DNA of 64,000 nucleotides. It comes from Eisenibacter elegans DSM 3317. GTDB taxonomy: Bacteria; Bacteroidota; Bacteroidia; Cytophagales; Microscillaceae. Position numbers and translations under genes: made by a program. Each line of letters opens with the position of its first letter. Position 1 is the first letter of the stretch. The notes under the pieces were generated by a model. The model ran no database searches, was not told the origin of the DNA, and worked only from the letters and a program-made list of their open reading frames with translations. Where the stretch lies: the NCBI RefSeq assembly GCF_000430505.1, contig NZ_KE387153.1, positions 449,200-513,199 of the forward strand, read 5' to 3'. Shown here one piece after another: positions 18,073 through 26,936 of the stretch.

Positions 18073-18265
18073 AGGTTGCAAAGGTACACAGATTTGAGTT
18101 TATTTACAGCCTTTGTACCTCAGTTCTGCCTTTGCTGATACCACTCTCATTAGCAAAGCCGGCCTAAAAAGGTTACTTTTGAAGCCTTATGGCGTACCAA
18201 TACACAAGTCTCCTATAGCAGCTTCATATGCCTCGCTCTTACACTCAACGCATTTACTAAAAGCT

Positions 18266-20929
18266 ATGGTTTTCACAGCACGTTTTCTTGGTAGTGTATT
18301 CTTTTGTTTTTTGATAATATATCAGGCCTACGGGCAAAGCATCAGCGCCAGCCCCAGCGACCCCTGCGCCGGAGCCAACACTACTTTTAGTATACTTGGT
18401 CAGCCTGCCAATACCAGTGTGGAGTGGGATTTTTGTACGGGAGATTTGCTCAAAACACCTACAGCCAACCTCGTCATTCCCATCATTGCCGACAGCCAAA
18501 CGGGTGTGCGCATATGGCGACCGGAAAGCCTAGAGCTGGTCTTTGATGGTACAAACTGGTTTGGGTTTGCCCTTGGGTATAATGATGGTAGTCTGACACG
18601 CTTCAACTTTGGCAACAGCCTCAACAACTTCCCTAGCGTAACCCGCCTCAACCCTCCCGGTGGCTCTAGTATTTATGATCAAGCCTCCAAAATCAAGATT
18701 GTGCGCAATAGTGATGGCAATTGGTTTGGGTTTGTGGCCAATAATGGAGCGAGTAATTTCCCCGCTACCGTTGTAGGCTCTATTGTACGGCTCAATTTTG
18801 GCAATAGCTTGACCAACACCCCCACCGCTACTGATTTAAAGAGTTTTTTACCTAATTTTCAACAAAATATCGCCGTAACCGTCGTTTATACTGGTACTGA
18901 ATACTTAGTCATTGGCTTGGGTTTTCAGCGTGATGCCTCCATTACTACCATCAATAGTTTGTGTCTCAATATTCTAGGTTTTGGCAATGATTTGGGCGGC
19001 ACTCCGACACTCGACATAACAACCTTCCCCTCTCCTCCTCAGATTATCTGGCGCGATATTGAGTTTGTGCGTATAGGAAGCAACTGGCACGCCTTTTTTT
19101 GCGCCGATGGTGCAACCAACGCACTGTACCGTCTAGATTTTGGGGCTGATTTGCGCAACCCCAACCCTACCCGTACCAATATCAGCAGTGGTTTTCCGAC
19201 AATGGCCAATGCCTTGCGTGAGTTGAGTTTGCATCAGGATGGGAACAACTATGTGCTATTTTTGCTGGGTCTCAACGGACGGTTCTTTCGTGCAAATTTG
19301 GGTGCTAATATTACCGCCTCTAGCGCCACTATCACAAACTTTGGTAACTTTGGTCTTTTAGGTCAAGAACAGCTTGCTAATCGGCCTTCTACAACTTTTG
19401 GCCTTGTACAGGTAGGCTCTGAATACATCGGCTATGCCCTCAATGTACACCCCAATGCTGATAACAACCCTCCCAACAACCAAAACCAACTCGTGCGCAT
19501 ACGCTTTCCTAATGAGTGCAACAGCAGTGTGGCCAGCACAGTGGCTAACAACGCTACGGTGCGCTTTCTCAGCTCAGGCACCCGTGCTATCAATGCCCGC
19601 ATTCTAGACAGCCAGGGGCGCTTGGTACAGACCTTGGCCCAAAACTTCACCCCACAGCCTGCCACAGTGGCCAATTTCACCTTCAGCAACCAATGCCTTG
19701 GAGAAACGACCCAATTTAACAATATCAGCGCCAATGCCGAAGGCATTACGGCTTCTTGGCTTTGGGACTTTGGCGATGGCACTAGCAGTACGGCATTTAG
19801 CCCTAGCAAAACGTATACAAGTACTGGCATCTATACCGTCCGGCTCACAGCCACCGACCCCAGCCCCTCCACTTGCCAAACTATCCAAGAGCGGACAGTG
19901 ATGATAGAAACCCCTTCACTGGTCAACTTTGATGTGCAGGGTATTCGCTGTGTGGGCAATACCTTGGTATTTCAAAACCAAACTACCCTAGGCTCTGGTA
20001 GTGTGTATACTTACTTTTGGGACTTTGGCGACGGTATTGGCGCTACCACCAGCTCTCCGGCTAACCGCACCCATACCTATACCCAACCGGGGACATATCA
20101 AGTACGCCTGACGGTCAGCTCTATCAATGGCTGTACGGCTACCCAAGTACAAGAGCTTGTCATTACCAATGCCGCCACGGTCAGCATCCACCCGACTAGT
20201 CCCTGTCGTTTGGGCAGTACTACTTTCAGCTACACCGACGACAGCCCCCCAAACAACCCTGCCGTAGCTTGGCAGTGGGAATTTGACAATGTCGGCACTT
20301 CTACCCAGCGACAACCCAGCTTTGTGTTCGCCCAAGCCGGAAACTATGACATTCGCCTCAGGGTCAGTTATCAAAATGGTTGTGTGGCTACTGCGCCCGT
20401 TCGGAGTATCCAAGTAGGTACTGCCTTAACCGCTGATTTTGAGGTTGCCAGTAGCCAAGGGACTACCCTACAGTTTCGCTATACCGGCGCCACCGCCAAC
20501 AGCTTTGCTTGGGATTTTGGCGATGGTAACAGCAGTACAGCGGCCAGCCCCAGTCATACCTATGCCCAACAAGGGCGCTATGATGTACGCCTTGTTGCCA
20601 GTATAGGCAATGGTTGCAACAGCGCGCCAGTAGTTCGTGAGGTATTGGTGGGTAACCTCATCACCAGCCTAGAGCCTGAAGCCCCTACCGGATTGCAACT
20701 CTACCCCAACCCGGCGCACACCTTGCTCAACATCCGCACCCCTGCGGCCAATCAACCGGCTTATATCCGTGTATACACCACACAGGGGGCGCTTTATTAT
20801 GAAGGACTACTGGCCGAGGGACAAACTCAAACACAAATCAATGTGGCACCATGGCCGGCGGGCACTTACCAAGTGCTCTGGCAAGGCAGTGGTCAAGTTC
20901 TACGACAAGGGCTCATCATCAGCCGCTAA
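18266..20929 (+). CDS. Secreted PKD-repeat protein with type IX sorting domain
   Basis: The protein is about 887 residues from the ATG at 18266; the open frame extends upstream to 18113, but only this start has a signal peptide (hydrophobic core ending AYGQ). Residues about 30-470 form a repetitive beta region with FGxxLxNxPxxTxL units, which recur every 50-60 residues and look like propeller blades. Three PKD domains follow, each with the WDFGDG motif (here WDFGDGTSSTAFSPSKTY and similar). The last about 85 residues form a C-terminal type A sorting domain with LYPNPAHTLLNI, WPAGTYQVLWQG and LIISR. This predicts export by the type IX system, in which PorT (38.3 kb) takes part, and attachment to the cell surface. 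Confidence 0.85.
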   Translation: MVFTARFLGSVFFCFLIIYQAYGQSISASPSDPCAGANTTFSILGQPANTSVEWDFCTGDLLKTPTANLVIPIIADSQTGVRIWRPESLELVFDGTNWFGFALGYNDGSLTRFNFGNSLNNFPSVTRLNPPGGSSIYDQASKIKIVRNSDGNWFGFVANNGASNFPATVVGSIVRLNFGNSLTNTPTATDLKSFLPNFQQNIAVTVVYTGTEYLVIGLGFQRDASITTINSLCLNILGFGNDLGGTPTLDITTFPSPPQIIWRDIEFVRIGSNWHAFFCADGATNALYRLDFGADLRNPNPTRTNISSGFPTMANALRELSLHQDGNNYVLFLLGLNGRFFRANLGANITASSATITNFGNFGLLGQEQLANRPSTTFGLVQVGSEYIGYALNVHPNADNNPPNNQNQLVRIRFPNECNSSVASTVANNATVRFLSSGTRAINARILDSQGRLVQTLAQNFTPQPATVANFTFSNQCLGETTQFNNISANAEGITASWLWDFGDGTSSTAFSPSKTYTSTGIYTVRLTATDPSPSTCQTIQERTVMIETPSLVNFDVQGIRCVGNTLVFQNQTTLGSGSVYTYFWDFGDGIGATTSSPANRTHTYTQPGTYQVRLTVSSINGCTATQVQELVITNAATVSIHPTSPCRLGSTTFSYTDDSPPNNPAVAWQWEFDNVGTSTQRQPSFVFAQAGNYDIRLRVSYQNGCVATAPVRSIQVGTALTADFEVASSQGTTLQFRYTGATANSFAWDFGDGNSSTAASPSHTYAQQGRYDVRLVASIGNGCNSAPVVREVLVGNLITSLEPEAPTGLQLYPNPAHTLLNIRTPAANQPAYIRVYTTQGALYYEGLLAEGQTQTQINVAPWPAGTYQVLWQGSGQVLRQGLIISR

Positions 20930-20978
20930 CAAGCCTCCTCATCCGCGCTGAAGATGCTTTGAGCTTTGTAAAAGCAGA

Positions 20979-21011
20979 AGACCTTTTGGGTTTTGAAAAC
21001 CTGAAAGGTCT
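20979..21011 (+). terminator. Hairpin downstream of the PKD protein gene
   Basis: AGACCTTTTGGGTTTT and AAAACCTGAAAGGTCT pair into a nearly perfect stem with a tiny loop, located 50 bp after the stop. Hairpins of this GACCTTT..AAAGGTC type recur in Bacteroidota intergenic regions, so it may be a repeat as well as a terminator. A degenerate family 1 copy (GAGCTATTTTTCCAAAAATA, about 21078-21100) follows in the same gap. Confidence 0.6.
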
Positions 21012-21163
21012 CCTCCCAAACCTACGTTTTCATTTTATCCCCAAGCAAGGCCGCTGTTTGTCTCTGAGCAGGAGCGGCGAGCTATTTTTCCAAAAATACC
21101 CTGTCGCGTGTATACACTCCATACCCCATACTTCATACGCCCATTTTACATACCTTTACCCCG

Positions 21164-22366
21164 ATGACTGTTGTATTACATACTTCCGACTTGGCAAAGC
21201 GCTACTACAAAGGTCGCCCACGGCCGCAAACATTGCGCGAGGCATTGTCTCTTTGGGGTAAATCTTCGCCAAGTCGCCAAGCTTTTTGGGCGCTGCAAGA
21301 CATCAACTTGAGCATCCATCAAGGCGAGACCTTGGGTATTGTGGGGCCTAATGGCGCGGGCAAGTCGACCTTGTTGAAGGTATTGGCCAAAATCACCGCC
21401 CCCACCAAGGGCAAGGTCTTGGTGCGCGGTCGAGTAGCGGCCTTGTTGGAAGTAGGCACGGGTTTTCACCCTGAGCTAAGCGGGCGGGAAAATATTTATC
21501 TCCGGGGGGGCGTGTTGGGAATGCGCAAAGCAGACATACGCGCTCGGATAGATGACATTATTGATTTTTCGGGTGTATCCGCTCATATCGACACCCCCGT
21601 AAAGCGCTATTCTTCAGGGATGTATGTGCGTTTAGGCTTTGCCGTTGCTGCCCATTTAGCCGCCGATATTCTGCTGATAGACGAAGTGTTGGCTGTGGGC
21701 GACGGTGCTTTTCAGCAGCAATGCCAGCAAAAAATAAAATCCCTCAGCCAAGAGGGTAAAACCGTCGTTTGGGTCAGCCACCAACTCCATACCGTTGCCA
21801 CTCTCTGTTCTCGCGCCTTGTTGTTGGCCGAGGGTCGAGTACAAGAGTCGGGCACTGCCGATACCATCATCCAAGCCTACACGGCTCAATTCAGCCCGCG
21901 CCAAACTCGCTATCAGGCTAGTGTGTCCTCGCCTAACCCTCAGTTCACCAGTGCCCATCTGGAGACCAATCCCGGCGGCGGCCTCCAACACAATGGCCAG
22001 CCGATGCGCCTACATCTAGGGCTACACCTGCCGCAAGGCTTGCGTCAGGGGGCGGTATCGGTGCAAGTCGTACGGCATGACAACATTCCGGTGGCACACG
22101 TAGGCTTTTTCGATACCGAATCACAGCACTTCACACAGGCTGGTAATTATACCTTAAGCTGTGAGTTCCCACAGCTACGCCTTTATCAGGGGCACTATAG
22201 CCTTCAAATTTACTTATCAGATATGCATAATGGTACACAGTGGGAGGTATTGCAAGATATTTGTAGCTTTGAAGTAACCATGGGTACGCAAATACGCCCT
22301 TATGCGTGGCAGCCCAAGGCCTGTACTTATACCGAAGACGCACACTGGCAAATTGAAAAACAATGA
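21164..22366 (+). CDS. ABC transporter ATPase for polysaccharide export (Wzt-like)
   Basis: This 400-residue ATPase has Walker A (GIVGPNGAGKSTLLK), the Wzt/TagH-type block LEVGTGFHPELSGRENIYLRG, the signature YSSGMYVRLGFAVA and Walker B with ILLIDEVLAVGD. A C-terminal extension (about residues 250-400) is rich in beta strands and resembles the carbohydrate-binding domain of Wzt. It should energise export of an undecaprenyl-linked O-antigen or capsule chain, with the C-terminal domain selecting the polymer. The matching permease (Wzm) is not adjacent, so it must be encoded elsewhere. It heads a five-gene glycan operon; the next gene overlaps by 4 bp (ATGA). Confidence 0.88.
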   Translation: MTVVLHTSDLAKRYYKGRPRPQTLREALSLWGKSSPSRQAFWALQDINLSIHQGETLGIVGPNGAGKSTLLKVLAKITAPTKGKVLVRGRVAALLEVGTGFHPELSGRENIYLRGGVLGMRKADIRARIDDIIDFSGVSAHIDTPVKRYSSGMYVRLGFAVAAHLAADILLIDEVLAVGDGAFQQQCQQKIKSLSQEGKTVVWVSHQLHTVATLCSRALLLAEGRVQESGTADTIIQAYTAQFSPRQTRYQASVSSPNPQFTSAHLETNPGGGLQHNGQPMRLHLGLHLPQGLRQGAVSVQVVRHDNIPVAHVGFFDTESQHFTQAGNYTLSCEFPQLRLYQGHYSLQIYLSDMHNGTQWEVLQDICSFEVTMGTQIRPYAWQPKACTYTEDAHWQIEKQ

Positions 22367-23097
22367 TTCGCCATTTTTGGAAAAACAAACGCCCCCCCGA
22401 AGCACAGCCGAGCACTCCGGCTTCACAACAATATGCCGACTTCAGTACCCAACATTGGCAGCTTATCCGGCAGGTACAGCCCTATACTATGACTTCTCCA
22501 GAACGGCTGCATCAACTACTCGAAGCAGTCTGGTATCTGGAAAAAGCCCAAATACCCGGGGCAATGCTGGAGTGTGGTGTCTGGAAAGGGGGTTCGATGA
22601 TGGCCATCGCCTATGCCCTCCTACACCAAGGGGCGCTGCGCCCGCTTTATCTTTGCGATACTTTCTGTGGCATGCCCTCCCCATTGGCCGATGAACACCG
22701 CTATGACGGCATTGCTGCCACAACCCTGTACCAAGAAGGTCTGCAAAAAGAACAAGGTCGATGGCTGGCGGCTTCGCTGACAGAGGTACAGGCCAATTTG
22801 GCTCAAACGGCTTATCCCAGCACCCTTCTACACTGGGTAGAAGGAGATATTTTACAAACCTTGCCTACCCAAGCTCCCGAACAACTAGCCTTGTTGCGCC
22901 TTGATACTGACTGGTATAGCTCGACCAAACACGCCCTCGAAACTTTGTATCCAAGGCTGGCTTCGGGAGGAGTACTCATCATCGATGACTACGGACATTG
23001 GCAGGGCTGCCGCCGCGCAGTAGATGAATATTTTGCCCAAATACCTGTTTTTTGGCATCGGGTCGACTATACTTGCCGGATGTTGGTCAAACCCTGA
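22363..23097 (+). CDS. TylF/MycF-family O-methyltransferase
   Basis: This 244-residue protein of the TylF/macrocin O-methyltransferase family has the SAM-binding GAMLECGVWKGGSMMAIAY at about residues 66-84, the CDTFCGMPSP loop, the metal-site-like LLRLDTDWYSSTKHALETLY and the IIDDYGHWQGCRRAVDEYF block near the C-terminus. These Mg-dependent enzymes methylate sugar hydroxyls. In this operon the acceptor is probably a sugar of the exported glycan. Translation is coupled to the ABC ATPase by a 4-bp overlap. No signal peptide is present. Confidence 0.87.
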   Translation: MIRHFWKNKRPPEAQPSTPASQQYADFSTQHWQLIRQVQPYTMTSPERLHQLLEAVWYLEKAQIPGAMLECGVWKGGSMMAIAYALLHQGALRPLYLCDTFCGMPSPLADEHRYDGIAATTLYQEGLQKEQGRWLAASLTEVQANLAQTAYPSTLLHWVEGDILQTLPTQAPEQLALLRLDTDWYSSTKHALETLYPRLASGGVLIIDDYGHWQGCRRAVDEYFAQIPVFWHRVDYTCRMLVKP

Positions 23098-23163
23098 TGC
23101 CATATCCCCCCCTACGTCTGCTTTGCAAATACCCTTATCATTGACCCATAGCCCTCGACGAAT

Positions 23164-23865
23164 TTGAAAACCCCGTACTCACGTCTCAATCCACCACGTC
23201 ATCACAGCCGCTATTACGTACTGACGGGCTTGCGCAAAGCGCTGATAGAAGCGCTAAGCGTCCAAGCTGGGGAACAAGCAGCGCGGGGCCAGTTACTGGA
23301 TTATGGCTGTGGAGAACAACCCTATCGCCCGCTCGTTGAGGCGCAAGGCTGGCAATATGTAGGGGCAGATATGCCCCCAAACCCCTTGGCCGATGTGTTG
23401 GTTGGCGAATCCGGGAGCCTGCCCTTGGCTGATGCTTCGGTTGCAGTGGTGCTTTCTTCGCAGGTACTAGAACACGTTCCCAATCCAGTAGCCTACCTAC
23501 AGGAGTGTCGGCGTGTGTTGTGCCAAGGAGGATGCCTGATTTTATCTACCCACGGCTACTGGATGTATCACCCCCATCCTACAGACTATTGGCGGTGGAC
23601 ACAAGCAGGGCTGCGCAAGCTGCTACAAGACCACGGCTGGCAGGTAGTAGAAGAACGCTGTGTAATGGGACTGACTGCCAGTGGGTTGCAGCTTTTTCAA
23701 GATGGCCTGATGCCGCGCCTGCCACGCTGGCTACACCGTGGTTTTGCGTGGACTATCCAGCGCCTACAAGCTTGGGTCGATGCTCGTGAGCGTTTCCCAC
23801 ACGATGCGGCAGTATTTGTGATGACAGCTTTGCCCGCTCCTATTAACAACAAAACCGATGGTTGA
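23164..23865 (+). CDS. Class I SAM-dependent methyltransferase
   Basis: This 233-residue protein has motif I as LLDYGCGEQPYRPL (about residues 45-58), an acidic loop VGADMPP, a motif III-like SSQVLEHVPNP and a YLQECRRVLCQGGCLILSTHG block, the methyltransferase 11 pattern. The start is a TTG at 23164, since no ATG lies in frame before the SAM motif. This is unusual and should be treated as tentative. It probably modifies a sugar or a glycolipid head group in the same operon. The stop overlaps the next gene by 8 bp, so translational coupling is likely. Confidence 0.78.
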   Translation: MKTPYSRLNPPRHHSRYYVLTGLRKALIEALSVQAGEQAARGQLLDYGCGEQPYRPLVEAQGWQYVGADMPPNPLADVLVGESGSLPLADASVAVVLSSQVLEHVPNPVAYLQECRRVLCQGGCLILSTHGYWMYHPHPTDYWRWTQAGLRKLLQDHGWQVVEERCVMGLTASGLQLFQDGLMPRLPRWLHRGFAWTIQRLQAWVDARERFPHDAAVFVMTALPAPINNKTDG

Positions 23866-25693
23866 TACTGCACATTTTTATAACCAATGGACACACAAGC
23901 TCTTGGCCGACTATGCTCAAGCCAACCCACGGGCAGAAGCGGCTATTCGGTTTGCGTTGCGCTATATTCCTCCCGACACCTCCACCCTGCTGGATTTGGG
24001 TTGTGGATTGGGCTGGAGCAGCTATTGTTTTGCCAGGCACCTGTCCCAAGGCAAGGTTTGGGGCATCGAAGGTAGCCCTACGTTGGTAAAAACAGCCCAA
24101 CACTTATTCCCCCACCCACGCCTTCAATTGGTGCAAGCCTCTCTACCACCAACAAGGGCGTTACCCCCTATGCCCAAGGCCGATGTAGTGGTGATGTTGG
24201 ACATACTCGAACACATTCCCCAAGCCCAACGTCCACAGCTTTACGCTTGGCTCAATACACAGTTGAGTGAGGGTGGCTGTATGTTGATTAGCTGCCCCAG
24301 CGCCATACATCAGGCTTGGCTGCGGCAACATCGTCCGCAGGGCTTGCAGCCTGTAGATGAGGTGATTGACGAGGCCGTACTGGAAGAAATGGCCGCTGCC
24401 CTTAGTGCACAGCTACAGTTTGTGGCCTATCAACATATTTGGCAAGCTGATGATTACCTCCACGCCTGTATCAGCCGCAAACCGCTAAAGCCACAAGCAT
24501 CTCCGGTTTTGTCCGGTATCCGTGAGCGTCAACAGCACCTAGCCCGCTGGTATCAGTCGCAAAACCCGCGTGTGGCCGTGGTCAGCCCTCATTGGCAGGC
24601 TTATTCCGAAACATTTATCCAAACGCAAGTCAATGGGCTTTCGGGGGGTATTCATCCACTTTATGGCGGACACCTGCCTACACACAGCTCTTGGGCAGGC
24701 GCTTTGGCACATTCCCCAAGCATTGGACAGCGGCTCTTACGCAAACTGCTGGTCAAACTCAAATGGCTACCCAACGAGCCGGAAACGGTACGGGCAGTAC
24801 GTCGTTATTTGCAAAAACATCGCATTCAGGTAGTGCTGGCGCAATATGGGCCTACAGGGGCTGCACTACTCCCCCTCTGCCAACAATTGGGTATCCCCTT
24901 GGTGGTTCATTTTCACGGATATGATGCCTTCACGGAAGACATTTTGCACCAAAACCAAGCGCAGTATGCGCAGCTGTGGCTGGGGGCTTGCAAAATTATC
25001 GTGGTTTCGAAGCCGATGCAAGCCCAGCTGGAGCGCCTGGGTGCTCCAAAGCAAAAACTCTGTTACAACCCTTATGGAGTACTGCCCTCTTTTGCACAAG
25101 TCATACCCGATTATGGTTCTCCTATCTTTCTGGCCATAGGGCGTTTTGTGGAGAAAAAAGCGCCCTACCTTACCCTGTGGGCTTTTAGATTGGTGTATGA
25201 GCGTGTGCCCGACGCTCGACTCGTGTTCTTGGGGGATGGCTCGCTGAGGCCTATGTGTGAACACCTAGCAGCTCAATGGGGTTTGTCAGAGGCGGTGCGG
25301 TTTGAGGGGGTGGCGGCTCATTGGCAGGTGGCTGCATGGATGGCACGCAGCTTTTGTGTTGTCCAGCATTCCATTACGGCTCACCACAACGACCAAGAAG
25401 GGATGCCGGTGGCGCTGCTCGAAGCCGGTGCCGCCGCCTTGCCAGTGGTAGCAACGAATACCGCAGGGATTCCAGAGGCTGTTATAGACGGCAAGACAGG
25501 GTTTTTGGTTACGCCTCACGACGCTGAGGTGATGGCCGAGAAAATGCTTTTGCTCTACCAAAACCGCACCTTGGCGCAAACAATGGGGCACGCAGCTAGG
25601 CAACATATCCAAACACACTATACGCTCCAGATGCATCTGGAGCGCTTACAAAGCATTTTGGAAGAGGCCGCTGCCTTGGGGAAAGTATCGTAA
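23858..25693 (+). CDS. Fused methyltransferase and GT4 glycosyltransferase
   Basis: This 611-residue protein joins two enzymes. Residues about 1-200 are a class I SAM methyltransferase with LLDLGCGLGWSSYCFARHL and VVMLDILEHIPQ. Residues about 235-605 are a GT4-like (GT-B fold) transferase with an N-terminal half ending VVHFHGYDAFTED, a C-terminal half with FLAIGRFVEKKAP, LVFLGDGSLR and the sugar-nucleotide motif EGMPVALLEAGAAALPVVAT plus GIPEAVIDGKTGFLV. The fusion would let one protein add and methylate, or methylate and then extend, a sugar. Its stop overlaps nothing and the next gene starts 28 bp later. Confidence 0.87.
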   Translation: MVDTAHFYNQWTHKLLADYAQANPRAEAAIRFALRYIPPDTSTLLDLGCGLGWSSYCFARHLSQGKVWGIEGSPTLVKTAQHLFPHPRLQLVQASLPPTRALPPMPKADVVVMLDILEHIPQAQRPQLYAWLNTQLSEGGCMLISCPSAIHQAWLRQHRPQGLQPVDEVIDEAVLEEMAAALSAQLQFVAYQHIWQADDYLHACISRKPLKPQASPVLSGIRERQQHLARWYQSQNPRVAVVSPHWQAYSETFIQTQVNGLSGGIHPLYGGHLPTHSSWAGALAHSPSIGQRLLRKLLVKLKWLPNEPETVRAVRRYLQKHRIQVVLAQYGPTGAALLPLCQQLGIPLVVHFHGYDAFTEDILHQNQAQYAQLWLGACKIIVVSKPMQAQLERLGAPKQKLCYNPYGVLPSFAQVIPDYGSPIFLAIGRFVEKKAPYLTLWAFRLVYERVPDARLVFLGDGSLRPMCEHLAAQWGLSEAVRFEGVAAHWQVAAWMARSFCVVQHSITAHHNDQEGMPVALLEAGAAALPVVATNTAGIPEAVIDGKTGFLVTPHDAEVMAEKMLLLYQNRTLAQTMGHAARQHIQTHYTLQMHLERLQSILEEAAALGKVS

Positions 25694-25721
25694 ATACCTA
25701 CTACCAAACCACTACCAAGCA

Positions 25722-26729
25722 ATGCCTAAAGTATCTGTATTAATGCCTACCTACAACGGCGAAGCATACATTGTCGAAGCTATCGAGAGCATCCGTATGC
25801 AAACCTTTCAGGACTGGGAGCTGATTGTGGTCGATGATGGGTCGAGGGACAACACAGCCGCCCAAGTGGCCAAATTTATACAAACAGACAACCGAATTCG
25901 ACTCATTCAGTTTGCCGAAAACCAAGGTATTCCTTTTGCCCGAAATGCCGCCGTGGCGGCAGCTGGCGGCCTGTATTTGGCCAATCTAGATAGTGATGAT
26001 GTAGCCTTGCCACAAAGGCTCGAAATGCAGGTCAGTTTTCTTGACACACATCCCGAAGTAGGTGTTTGTGGGGCTGGAATGGGCTGCCTCACCACAGGTA
26101 AGTTGGCCTTTCCGGCCTACCACAGCCACGAGGCAATTTGCGCGCAGCTCTTGTTTGGTTCACCCATTCCCAACAGCAGCGCGATGATGCGTGCCAATTT
26201 GTTGGTGCCTTCTGTGCCGGCTTATGATGCTTCTTTTGCCCTAGCACAAGACTACGACCTATGGGAGCGGCTTTCAACTCAAACCCGTCTGCATAATTTG
26301 ACAGAGGTGTTGGTGTATCGGCGGCTACATGCCCAAAACAGTTCTACACAGAATGGCTCTCTATTACAGCACCACACCGACCGCATCTGGCAGCGGCAAT
26401 TGCAGGGGCTGGGCTTGACTCCCACCCCCTCAGCGTTGGCACTTCACCGGCAGATAGTGGGCGATGGTCTAGTCGATTTGGCACATCTACAAGCGGTCGA
26501 TGAGTGGCTGACACTGCTTTGGGAGGCCAACCAAGTCCGGCAACGCTATCCGGAGCCGGCCTTTGAACACCAACTAGCCCAAATTTGGCTACGCCATTTC
26601 GCCGGACAGACTCGCTTGGGCTTGCCCTACAGGCGCTTGTTTACCCAATCACGCTGGAGCCAATACCCCACCTATGGCGCTTGGCAGCGGCTGAAGTTTT
26701 GGGTAAAAACAGTCTTACAACAGCCCTGA
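25722..26729 (+). CDS. Family 2 glycosyltransferase
   Basis: This 335-residue GT-A fold enzyme begins VSVLMPTYNGEAYIVEAIES, followed by WELIVVDDGSRDNTAAQV and the donor/metal motif LANLDSDDVALPQRLEMQV near residue 85-103. The middle carries a substrate region QDYDLWERLS and the last third is helical and Trp-rich. It transfers a sugar from a nucleotide donor; the acceptor is likely the same exported glycan as the rest of the operon. It is the last gene of the five-gene operon and is followed by a family 1 repeat. Confidence 0.86.
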   Translation: MPKVSVLMPTYNGEAYIVEAIESIRMQTFQDWELIVVDDGSRDNTAAQVAKFIQTDNRIRLIQFAENQGIPFARNAAVAAAGGLYLANLDSDDVALPQRLEMQVSFLDTHPEVGVCGAGMGCLTTGKLAFPAYHSHEAICAQLLFGSPIPNSSAMMRANLLVPSVPAYDASFALAQDYDLWERLSTQTRLHNLTEVLVYRRLHAQNSSTQNGSLLQHHTDRIWQRQLQGLGLTPTPSALALHRQIVGDGLVDLAHLQAVDEWLTLLWEANQVRQRYPEPAFEHQLAQIWLRHFAGQTRLGLPYRRLFTQSRWSQYPTYGAWQRLKFWVKTVLQQP

Positions 26730-26737
26730 GCATAGGT

Positions 26738-26840
26738 TCAGGGGATATTCAAAAAATAGCTCGGAACTCCAGCTCTGAAGCAAGCGAATGAGCCTTAGCC
26801 CACCGTGGGGTTTGGGAAATATCCAGTGGTGTGAAAAAAT
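26738..26840 (-). repeat. Dispersed hairpin repeat, family 1 (copy d)
   Basis: After the GT2 stop, GGGGATATTCAAAAAATAGC leads into TCGGAACTCCAGCTCTGAAG and then the AGCCTTAGCCCACCGTGGGG and TGGGAAATATCCAGTGGTGTG phrases, which match the family in reverse orientation. Only fragments of the central hairpin remain. It may also serve as the terminator of the glycan operon. Confidence 0.5.
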
Positions 26841-26936
26841 GCCACCCCACTGAACATTTTTAGGTTTTGTTGTGGGTACACTCATTTTACCCCCCCGAGT
26901 TCTTGACACATGCTTAACCACACAGGGTATAGCCCT

